Positions 43,011-55,000 of a stretch of 64,000 nucleotides of DNA are shown here, piece after piece. Origin of the DNA: Bacteroidota bacterium (GTDB lineage: Bacteria > Bacteroidota > Bacteroidia > Chitinophagales > Chitinophagaceae); contig JAFDXN010000041.1 of NCBI GenBank assembly GCA_018267915.1, positions 1 to 64,000 of the forward strand. Reading direction: 5' to 3'. The position numbers and the translations under genes are program-made. The stretch's first letter is position 1. The number at the start of each line of letters is the position of its first letter. The notes under the pieces were generated by a model. That model was not told where the DNA came from, ran no database searches, and worked only from the letters and a program-made list of their open reading frames with translations.

Positions 43011-46000
43011 TTATTGTTTGTTGAACTTGATAGACTGTATCGGCCTGTTGTTCTTGTCAGCCATCTGCATCATGTAAGCACCATGTGCCAGATCTTCGAT
43101 CTTCACCGGTATCACGCCGCCCGGATATTGGTTAGTGTTCACCTTGTTCTCGGCTATCACTTTGCCTTGCATATCCATTATGCGTATCACCACATCACCC
43201 TTCGGTGCATTCTCAAACTTCACATAGATCTCAGAACCGGTTACAGGGTTCGGATACAGTGTCATCACATCGTCGTTGTCGTTACCTGTTACATTGCCAA
43301 CCACCAGCGGGCTGCCTGCACTGCCTACACCGAATGGTGAGAAGGTAGTGATACCAGACAGTGTTACGCTATATGGATCCGAGCCGAATGCAGGACCGGT
43401 TGTACCCGGTGTCCAGTTCGGAGCTGTGTAGTGCGACAGGAAGCATTCGCTTCTGTTGAAGCCCGGCAGTTCATCTGCTGAGTTCCATTGCAGGGTCAGT
43501 ACCACGTTCGATCCACCCGGATTTGCTTCGTCAAGTATCCATGTCTTGCCTACGGCATCACTTGTCAGCGACGGGCCGGAAGGCACATTGTTCACATAAG
43601 CAGAGTAGATTCCATCCAGGACATTCACCATAAAGTCGTCAGCTGTGCCCAGGTTGATCATTGTAAGCGGAGTGTACGATGTGCTTGCAGTGCCCACAGG
43701 GAACAGAACAGCACCAACCCTTCCGCCGAGACCGATATTAGTGTTGATCAATCGGCCGGTACCGTTAGTTACCACGAACGATGCTGTGTTGCCACCCATT
43801 ATCGTTCCGGTAGTCGCTATGGTCAGGTCGCTATTGCCGATCGTCATGTAGCCGTTTGTCAGCACCAGGTTTTGAGTTACGGTCGTGTTTGCGTTGATCA
43901 TCTTATCACCGCTGCCGTTCAGCCTGATGATAGCATAAGAACCGCCAGGTATTGATTGCGTGCCATTACCTGTTTCTCTCACCTCACCAAGCGATGCGTC
44001 GAACGTACCGTTGTTGACGATGCTACCCTTGATCTCGAGCACGTTGCCTGTGCCGATGAAGCTCACCTTAGCACCCGGATCTATGATCAGGCTGTCGCAA
44101 ATCGCTGTCGGTATGTCTACCTCTGGCATATTTGGTACGGTAGCAGTGATGGTAACCACAGTTGTTGCCGTTGGCAGCACACCGCAAGCCCAGTTGCCCG
44201 GTTCTGACCAATGCGTATTCACAAGGCCGGTCCACTGTACCTGTGTCTGGTTCGATACGGTTGATGCGTTCGATGTGTCAGGTGGTGCGCAAGCGCCGCT
44301 CACTATCACCCTGTACTGGAAGCCGCTCATTGTCGGACCAACAGCGTTGATGTGCAGTGTAGCGCTGTTAACGCCGGTGTACAGGGTCGGGTTATTTATG
44401 TTAGCCCAACCTGTTCCGTTGTTCACCTGCCACTGGTATGCCAGGTTAGCACCGATAGCTACCACGCTGATGTCAGCCGGTGCATTCGCGCATGTTACAG
44501 TTGTAGCACTTGGTTCGATCGTGATGATCGGCGGGAAGTTCACGTTCAGGAACGCCGCGCCCGATGTCTGCGATGGTGCGCAGGTACCGCTTACGATCAC
44601 CCTGTACTGGTATCCGTTCATTCCGGCTGTAGCCGCAGTGATGTTCAGTGTTGCCGAATTCACGCCGCTGTATGGTGCAGCTGCAGGTACGTTGGCCCAG
44701 CCTGTACCGTCGTTCACTTCCCATTGGTAAGTAAGTGCAGTACCTGTGGCGCCTACGCTGAAGCTGGCGTTGCTACCTGCGCACACTATAGTGTTAACAG
44801 GCTGACTGGTGAGCACAGGTGATGTATTCACTGTCAGTATGGCCACACCTGTTGTATCACCCGGATAGCAGGTGCCGCTAACAAATGCGCGGTACTTGAA
44901 TCCGTTCATGGAAGCCGTTGGAGCAGTAATGTGCAGTGAGTCAGTTGTTGCACCTGCATAAGTGGCATTGTTCACGATATCCACGAAGCCTGTACCGGTG
45001 CTGTCCACCTGCCATTGATAAACAAGGCCTGTGCCGGTAGCTGTCATTGTGAATGAAGTATCAAAGCCTTCGCAAACCACCGCGTTAACCGGTGAAGATG
45101 TCACCCTTGGCAATTGGTTCACTGTTATAGCCAGTGTGCTTGGCGCTGTAGTACCGCAGCCATTCAGCGCTGTAGCAGTTACGCTCAGTGTACCCGATGT
45201 AGCTGTTGTACTGAAGTCTATCACCACCAGGTTACCTGTGCCGAGAATAGTAGCACCTGTACCGCTGTACTGCCATGTGTAGCTCACCGAGCTGTCATAA
45301 GGCACGCTGTAGGTCTGATACTGGTCGCCCTGGCATACTGGTGTCGGACCTGTGATAGCGCCCGGTTGTACAGGCAGTGGCTTCACGGTCACATATAGTG
45401 TAAGCGGTGTTGATACGCCGCAGCCGTTTGTTGCAGTTACGCTCAGTAAGCCCGAGGTCGCTGTATTGCTGTAGTTGATGCTTACGCTATTGCCAACACC
45501 TGTTATTGTAGCACCGGTACCGCTGTAGCTCCATGTATAAGTTACTGTCGGATCCAGAGGAACCGTGTAGATCACACCTGTCTGGCCCTGGCATACCGTA
45601 GCTGTCGAGTTGGTAAACGGCAGCGGCTCGTTCGGCAGCGGGTTCACTGTGATGTTGATCGTCCTTGCCGTCGAGTTGCCGCAGTTGTTATGTGCTATTA
45701 CGCTCAGCGTGCCGCTCGTCGCATTTGTTGCAAAGTTCACGGTCGCTGTGTTTGTATTGCTGTTCAGGATGGTTGCACCAGTACCGCTGTAGCTCCATGT
45801 ATAAGTTACCGTCGGATCGTTAGGCACTGTGTAAACCACACCGTTCTGACCCTGGCATACAACAGCAGTGCTTGTTGTAAATGCGGCAGGCTGGTTTGGC
45901 AGCGGATTCACTGTCACTGCCACTGTCCTTGCAGCAGATGTGCCGCAACCATTAGTAGCTGTTACCTGTATTGTACCTGAAGTAGCCGTATTGCTGAAGT

Positions 46001-49000
46001 TTACGTTAGCCGTGTTATTCGGCGGTACTGTTGTTATCGTAGCGCCCACACCACCTGTGTAGCTCCAGTTATAGGCTGTCACTGTTATATCCAGTGGCAC
46101 CTGGTACACCACGTTGTTCTGGCCCTGGCATACCTGGTTTGACATGATCGTGAAGTTGCCCGGAACCTGTGGCAGCGGGTTCACTGTTATGTTCAGTGTC
46201 CTTGGTATTGATTGGCCGCAGGCTGTGTTTGCTGTCACGCTCAGCGTGCCTGCAGTGGCAGTTGCGCTAAAGGTCAGGTTCACACTGCTACCCGTACCGA
46301 AGCCCGTAACACCTGTGCCAGTGTAGTTCCAGCTATAGGTTGTGCCCGGCACGTTCGTTACAGAGTAAGTCTGCGTTGCGCCTTGGCATACGGTTGCAAG
46401 ACCGGTAATGGTGCTCGGCTGGGCAGGTATCGGGTTCACGGTTATTGCCAGCGTTCTTGCAGTAGAAGCACCGCACGCGTTGTTAGCTATCACACTCAGC
46501 GTGCCCGATGTCGCATTAGCCGCAAAATTAATGCTCACATTGCTGCCTGTGCCTGTGATCACCGCACCTGTACCGCTATAGGTCCATGTGTACGATGTTA
46601 CAGTTGGTACATTGGTCACTGAGTAGAGCACATTGCTTTGTGCCTGGCACACAGTAGTTAAACCTGTTATAACGCTCGGCTGCGTAGGCAGCGTATTTAC
46701 CTGTATCGCCAGTGTACGTGCTTGAGATGTACCGCAACCGTTGGTCGTAGTTACACTCAGTGTACCTGATGTTGCTGTATTGCTGAAGTTGAGCGACACG
46801 CTGTTGGTAGTGTTGAAGCCTGTTACACCTGTACCGCTGTAAGTCCACGTATAAGTATTACCTGCCACGTTCGGAACGGTATAAACCACGCCGTTCTGGC
46901 CCTGGCATACTGTATCGTTCGATGCAGTGAAGTCATCCGGTTTCAGCGGCAGCGGGTTCACTGTTATTGCAATTGTGCGTGCCACCAGCGATGTACCGCA
47001 GGCATTCACACCTACCACACTCAGGGTACCTGAAGTAGCCACTGTGCTGAAGTTGATATTTACTGTCGGCGTTACTGTGCTGGCAGGGAATGTAGCGCCG
47101 GTACCACTGTAGCTCCAGCTGTAGCTGGTAGCGTTTGCGGCTGCAGGCACTGTGTAGGTCACGCCATTTTGGCCCTGGCATACTGCAACAGGTCCTGCAG
47201 TGAATGCGCCCGGATTAGCAGGCAGCGGGTTCACTGTTATAGCCAGTGTCCTTGGTATCGACGTACCGCAACCGTTGGTTGCAGTTACATTCAGGTTGCC
47301 TGAAGTAGCACTGTTGCTGAAATCAATGCTTACCAGGTGACCAGTGCCTGTAATGGTGGCACCTGTACCTGAGTAAGTCCATGTATACGTTACGGTCGGA
47401 TCATCCGGTACTTCGTAGATCACGCTCGACTGGCCCTGGCATACAGGGTTAGTAGACGTTACGAAGGCCGCAGGCTGATTTGGCAGCGGGTTCACTGTTA
47501 TCGCCATTACTCTTGCAAGTGACGCACCGCATGAGTTGTTGGCAATTACCGTCAGGTTACCCGATGTAGCCGTATTGCTGAAGTTGATGGTCACTGCGTT
47601 GGTAGTACCGGTGATAGTAGCACCTGTACCGCTGTATGTCCATGTATATGATGTTATGGTCGGATCGTTAAGTACCTGGTAAGATACGCCTGTCTGGCCT
47701 TGGCATACCGTAGCCGGACCTGTGATGGTGCTCGGCTGCAGCGGCAGCGGGTTCACTGTTATCGCCATTGTGCTGGCGCTTGATGTACCGCAGGCGTTGG
47801 TTGCTGTCACGCTCAGTGTACCGCTGGTTGCATTGGTACCGAATGTCAGTCCTATCGCATTACCCGATCCAACGATCGAAGTATTGAGACCCGAGTAAGA
47901 CCAGTTATAAGTTACCGTCGGATCATTGGTCACTGAGTAAGCAACGTTGATATCGCCCTGGCATACGGGTGTTGTACCTGTAATAGCACCCGGGGTTGTC
48001 GGCAGCGGATTCACTGTGATCGCAATTGTCCGTGCGGTAGATACGCCGCATGCATTGTTTGCAGTAACGCTCAGCGTACCGCTGGTTGCAGTATTGCTGA
48101 ATGTCAGCGCAACACTATTACCCGAACCGGCAATGGTGGCGCCTGTACCGCTATATGTCCATGTATAAGTTACAGTCGGATCGTTCGGTACGGTGTAAAC
48201 TACACCGTTCTGGCCCTGGCATACTGTAGCGCTCGATGTGATGAACGCAGCAGGCTGTGCAGGCAGCGGGTTCACCTGTATCGGGAAGTTGCTGGCTATT
48301 GATGTACCGCAGCCGTTGATTGCGGTGGCAGTGACGCTCAGCGTACCGCTTGTCGCAGTATTGCTGAAGTCTACGGTCACGGCGTCAGTAGTACCATTGA
48401 TGGTAGCGCCTGTACCGCTATAAGTCCAGGTGTAAGTTACCGTCGGGTCCGGAGTTACTGAGTAAGCCACACCTGTCTGGCCCTGGCATACAGGCGACGT
48501 GCCTGTAATGTTGCTCGGCTGGCTCGGCAGTGGATTCACGGTTATCGCCAGTGTCGATGGTGTTGTAGTACCGCAGCTGTTGGTTGCAGTCACACTCAGC
48601 GTACCGCTTGTGGCAGTCACACCGTAGTTAATAGTAACAGTATTACCAACAGCATTCATTACGACGCCTGTACCGCTGTATGTCCATGTATAAGTTACGG
48701 TCGGATCATTGGTCACTGAGTAAACCACGCCGTTCTGGCCCTGACATACTGTAGCCAGACCTGTGATAGCGCCCGGAGTCACAGGCAGCGGCTTGATCGT
48801 GATGTTCCTTGTCCTGGCTATCGACGTACCGCAGGTATTGGTAGCAGTCACACTCAGCGTACCGCTTGTAGCAGCCAGAGAGTAGTCAACAGTTACAGAG
48901 TTGCCTGTACCGTTGATGGTAGCACCGCCACCACTGTAGTTCCAGTTGTACGTTACTGAAGGGTCGTTAGGCACTGTGTAAACAACACCATTTGTACCGG

Positions 49001-52000
49001 CACAAACTGAATCTGTAAATACAGAGAATGCAGCCGGCTGGTTTGGCAGCGGGTTCACCAGTATCGTGAAGGTGCTGGGTGAAGATGTACCGCAGCCGTT
49101 CGAAGCGATCACGCTCAGGTTGCCCGATGTAGCTGTATTAGAGAAATTAATTGTTATTGCATTGGTGCTTCCGTTGATGGTAGCTCCTGTACCGCTGTAG
49201 CTCCATGTATAAGTTACAGTCGGATCAAGAGGCACTGAGTAAGCAACGCCATTCTGACCCTGGCATACAGGCGATGTACCTGTAATAGCACCTGGCGTAG
49301 TTGGCAGTGAGTTCACAGTGATCGCCAGCGGGTTCGACGGGGCCGATGTACCGCAGGCGTTTGTCGCTGTCACTGTCAGGTTACCGCCGGTAGCAGTGGC
49401 GCTGAAGTTGATGCTCGCGTTGTTACCAACTGCGTTGATCGTTGCACCTGTACCGCTGTAGCTCCATGTGTAAGATGTTACAGTAGGATCGTTCAGCACA
49501 GTGTAGAGTACACCGTTCTGGCCCTGGCATACAGGCGTAGTACCTACAGGGGTACCGGGCACTGCAGGCAGCGGATTGATCGTGATCGACTTGGTCCTTG
49601 TTGTAGTTCCGCAGCCGTTGATATCGGTTGCTGTTACTGTCAGCGTACCGCTGGTTGCAGTAGCGCTGTAGTTGATGCTTACAGTGTTACCCGCAGGTGT
49701 CAGTGTAGCACCGGCACCGCTATATGTCCATGTATATGTTACGGTCGGATCATTGGTAACTGAGTAAGTGTTACCGTTAGTGCCCTGGCATACCGGTGTC
49801 GGACCGGTTATTACGCTAGGTTGCGCAGGCAGCGGGTTAATGGTTATTGCCAGTGTGCTGGCTGTCGACGTGCCGCAAGCTGTTGTTGCAGTCACGCTCA
49901 GCGTTCCACCTGTTGCATTATTAGTGAAGTTGATTGAAATGGCGCTGGTACCGTTACCGGTTATGGTAGCACCCGTACCGCTGTAGGTCCAGTTGTAGGT
50001 CGTGCCCGCAACGTTAGTTACAGAGTAAGCGTTACCAAGGCTGCCTGCGCATGCTGTTGCGTTACCGCTTATTGCACCCGGTGCTGCAGGTATCGGGTTC
50101 ACTGTAATGTTCAGTGTCGATGCAGTCGAAGTACCGCAACCGTTAGTTGCTGTTACACTCAGCGTGCCAGCAGTAGCACCAACTGCGAAGTCGATGGTCA
50201 CCGTGCTGCCGCTGCCGTTGATAGTGGCACCGCCACCGCTGTATGTCCATGTATATGTTACAGAAGGATCGTTGGTCACTGAATAAACATTACCATTAGA
50301 GCCTTCGCACACAGTTGCGGCACCTGTTATAGCGCTTGGTGTGTTAGGCTGCGGATTAATCGTGATGTGCAGTGTCCTTGCGATAGAAGTACCGCAGGTG
50401 TTCGTACCGGTTACTGTCAGGTCACCTGAAGTCGCGTTGTTCGCAAAGTTCACAGTTATTGCATTACCTGCACCTACCACTGTTGCACCAAGACCGGTAT
50501 AGCTCCAGTTATATGTAGTGATGGTTGGATCAGCAGTTACTGAGTAAGCATTGCCGTTCGAACCTGCGCAGGCTGTAGTAGAGCCGCTTATCACACTCGG
50601 CTGGTTTGGCAGCGGGTTCACTGTCACTGTCAGCGTAGTTGCAGTCGACGTGCCGCAGGCATTCGTTGCAGTTACAGTTACATCGCCCGATGTAGCAGTG
50701 TTGCTGAAGCTGATCAGGATGCTGTTGCCATTACCTGTGATGTTACCGCCACTTCCTGTGTAAGACCATGTATAAGTTACGGTCGGATCATTTGTTACAG
50801 AGTAAGCCACACCGTTCTGGCCCTGGCATACTGTAGTAGAACCTGTGATAGCACCCGGCGCTGTTGGCAGCGGGTTAACCGTGATATTCATTGTGCGGGC
50901 TGTTGATGTACCGCAGGCATTTGTTGCAGTTACATTCAGGATGCCCGACGTTGCAGTATTTGAGAAGTTAATTGAAACGCTGTTACCCGTACCGCTGATG
51001 GTTGCACCTGTACCCACTGTATAGGTCCAGGTGTAAGTTACAGACGGGTCGTTAGGCACTGTATATACAACACCGTTCTGGCCCTGGCAAACTGTCGGTG
51101 TACCTTGAGTAAAGGCGCCCGGCTGGCTTGGCAGAGGTGTTACAGTTATGTTGCTTGTTTGCGCTGTCGAAGTACCGCAAGCGTTATTAGCTGTTACTGT
51201 CAACACTCCCGATGTTGCACTTGCACTGAAATCAATGCTTACGCTGTTGGTAGTGCCTGTCAGTGTTGCACCGGCGCCACTGTAGCTCCATGTATAAGAT
51301 GTAGCATTCGGATCGTTGGTCACTGTGTACACATTACCGTTAGTCCCGGCGCACACAGGATTAGTACCTGCGATTGCGCTTGGCTGCGATGGAATCGGCG
51401 TTACTGTGATTGCAAGTGTGCTCGCTGTCGAAGAACCGCAGGTGTTATTGGCTGTTACGCTCAAGGTACCTGAAGTGGCATTGTTCGCGAAGCTGATCGT
51501 GATCGATGTACCTGTACCGTTGATCGTAGCGCCTGTACCGCTGTAGCTCCATGTATATGATGTCGCTGTTGGTACAGCAGCTATCGAGTAAGACACGCCG
51601 TTTGCACCGGCACATACAGGCGTAGTACCTGTTATTGCACCCGGTGTTGCCGGCACGCTATTCACCGTGATCGCCAGCGTGCGTGCAGTAGACGTACCGC
51701 AGGCATTCGTTGTTGTCACGCTCAGTGTGCCCGATGTAGCAGTTGCACTGAAATCAAGCGTAGCACTGTTAGTTGTGCTACCCAGTCCGGTTACGCCTGA
51801 ACCTGAGTACGTCCATGTATAAGTATTGCCTGCCACGTTAGGCACTGTGTAAAGCACCCCAGTCTGGCCCTGGCATACTGTATTGCTCGATGCAGTGAAG
51901 TTGCCCGGCTGTGTAGGTAGCGGGCTTACATTGATAGTAAGTGTGCGTGCTACAGATGTACCGCAGGTATTGGTTCCTGTTACGGTCAGTGTACCTGAAG

Positions 52001-55000
52001 TAGCGTTATTTGCGAAGTCTATAGTGATCGAGTTGCCTGCACCACCGATGGTAGCGCCCGTACCGCTATAGCTCCAGTTGTATGTTACAATGTTCGGATC
52101 GTTGGTCACGCTGTACGCAACACCAAGTGTGCCCTGGCATGGTGCAGCATTGCCGGCGATCGCGCCCGGCTGTGCAGGCAGCGGGGTCACCGTAATTGCC
52201 ATCGTCAGTGCGCTCGATGTACCGCAGGCGTTTACTGAAGAAACACTCAGCGTACCCGATGTCGCGGTATTATTAAAGTCTATTGTTACCGAGCTACCGT
52301 TACCATTTATGGTCGCGCCCGAGCCGCTGTAGCTCCACAGGTAAGATGTGGCAGCCGGGTCAGGTGTAACTGCATAGCTTACACCGCTCTGGCCCTGGCA
52401 TACTGTTGCTGAGCTGGAAAGGAAAGAAGCAGGAGTGCTCGGTATCGGTGTTATAGTAACACCTATCGACCTCGGGGCCGATGTACCGCACACCGTAGTG
52501 GCAGTTACGCTCAGCGTACCTGAAGTAGCATTGTTTGCAAACGTTACTGTCACTGCATTTGTGCCCTGGCCGCTGATGCTTGCGCCTGTACCGCTGTAAG
52601 TCCAGTTATAAGTTGCACCTATCACATTCGGTACCACATAATTGGCCGATGCACCCGCACATACAGTTGTGCTCGACGTTGTGAAGTTGCCCGGCTGGAA
52701 GGCGCCCGGCTGCATGCTCAGCGCCAGTGTAGATGCGGCTGAAGTACCACAGGCATTACCGGCAGTCACGCTCAGCGTACCGCTTGTTGCAGTATTGTCA
52801 AAGTCTATTGTTACACTGTTAGTGCCATTCCCGTTTATTGTTGCGCCGGTACCACTATAAGTCCATGTATAAGTTGTTGCACCTGCAACTGCAGCTACCG
52901 AGTAACCATTACCTGTAGAACCCTGGCAAGGAGCAGTTGTTCCTGCTATTGCACCAGGTGTTGCCGGAGTACCGGTTACGGTTATGGCATAGGTATTTGA
53001 TGTAGTTCCGCAGAAGTTAGTTTCATCAAGCTGCAGCGTACCGCTGGTAGCGTTTGCTGCGAAGTTGATGGTTATAGCGTTAGTACCGTTGCCACTTATT
53101 GTTGCACCGGTACCGCTGTAAGTCCAGTTATATGTATTTACGTTCGCATTGGCAGGTACAGAGTAAGCTACATTGTTCGCCGGAGCGCAAAGGCTCGGCG
53201 TACCTGTAATAGTAAAGGCAACCGGTGCCGACGGGTTCACCACCAGTGGCAGGGTCACTGCTGCTGTAGTACCGCAGGCATTAGTGCCTGTCACGCTGAT
53301 GGTACCGGATGTCGCACTTGCACCTATGTTAAAGCTATTGTTATTAGCCGCTGTCGTATTAGAGAAGCTTACACCTGTGCCGGTATAGGCCCAGTTGTAA
53401 GTAGTAATATTAGCACCACCGGCCACAGTATACGTTGTAGCACCCACGCCCTGGCACACAGGGTTAGTACCGCTCAGTGGACCGGCCAGTGTCGGAAGTT
53501 GGTTCACCGCTACCGCGAAAGTTCCGTTTTGTGTACCGCAAGTATTAGTTGCTGTCAGTGTAACGTTACCCGCCGTTGCAGTATTGCTAAAGTCTATTGT
53601 TACCGCGTGCGTGTTATTATTATTAATGGTCGCACCCGAACCTGTATAAGCCCATGTCCATGTTGTTACGTTCGGATCGGCAGGCACTGAGTAAGATACG
53701 CCTGTCTGGCCCTGGCACACAGGTGTTGTACCTGTAATAGCAAATGCATTCGGAGCGGCGGGGTTAACATTGATCGCCATGGTCAGCGTCGGCGATGTGC
53801 CGCAGGTGCTGGTACCATATACGCTCAGTGTACCCGATGTAGCGCTCGGCCCGAATGTGAAGTTGTTCGTGTTGGTTGCAGTGGTGTTCGAGAAGCTTAC
53901 GCCTGTACCACTATAAGCCCATGTGTAGCTGGTGATGTTAGCACCGCCGGTTGCTGTGTAGGTCACTACACCCGCATTCTGGCACACAGGGTTTGTTCCG
54001 GTCAGCGGACCGGTCAGCGTTGGCGAGCCACCCACTGTAATTGCAAAAGTATTTGATTGAGTGCCGCATGCATTGGTCTCAGTAAGCTGCAGGGTACCGC
54101 TGGTAGCGGCATTATTGAAGTCGATGCTTACGCTGTTCGTGTTATTATTATTAATAGTAGCGCCAGTACCCGTGTAGCTCCATGTATAAGTTACACCCGC
54201 AACTGCCGGCACGAAGTATACATTACCTGTTGTGCTTTGGCATACGTTACTGTTACCGGTGATAGTAAATGCCACCGGCGCAGCAGGGTTAACTGTGATC
54301 GCCATAGTGATTGGCGCTGTCGTTCCGCAGGCGCCTGTACCGGTTACGGTAATTGTACCCGAAGTTGCAGTCGGGCCAAATGTAAAGCTATTAGTATTTG
54401 TTGCTGTAGCGTTCGAGAAGCTTACTCCCGTGCCGCTATAGCTCCAGTTATAAGTAGTAATGCCGGCTCCGCCGTTAGCTGTATAAGTTACAGGCGCTGC
54501 ATTCTGGCATACCGTGTTGGTTCCTGTCAGCGGACCTGTTAGCGTTGCGGCAGGATTAACAGTTACTGCATAAGTACCGTTCTGTGAACCGCAGCTGTTA
54601 GTTTCTGTCAGTGTTATGTTACCCGAAGTAGCTGTCGCGTTGAAATCTACACTGATAGTGTTGGTATTGTTACCGGTGATGGTTGCACCGCCACCTGTAT
54701 AAGCCCATGTATAAGTTACACCCGCCACTGAAGGTACCGAAAATACTACACCTGTCTGGCCCTGGCATACCGGCGTAGTACCGGTAATGGTAAATGCTAC
54801 CGGAGCAGCAGGGTTAACTGTTACGGCCATTGATATCGGCGCGGTAGTGCCGCAGGTATTGGTACCTGTTACTGATATAGTACCAGATGTGGCGCTTGGC
54901 CCGAATGTGAATGAGTTAGTATTGGTACCCGTAGCATTCGAGAAGCTTACGCCTGTACCGGTATAAGCCCAGTTATAGGTAGTAATGTTAGCACCACCGG

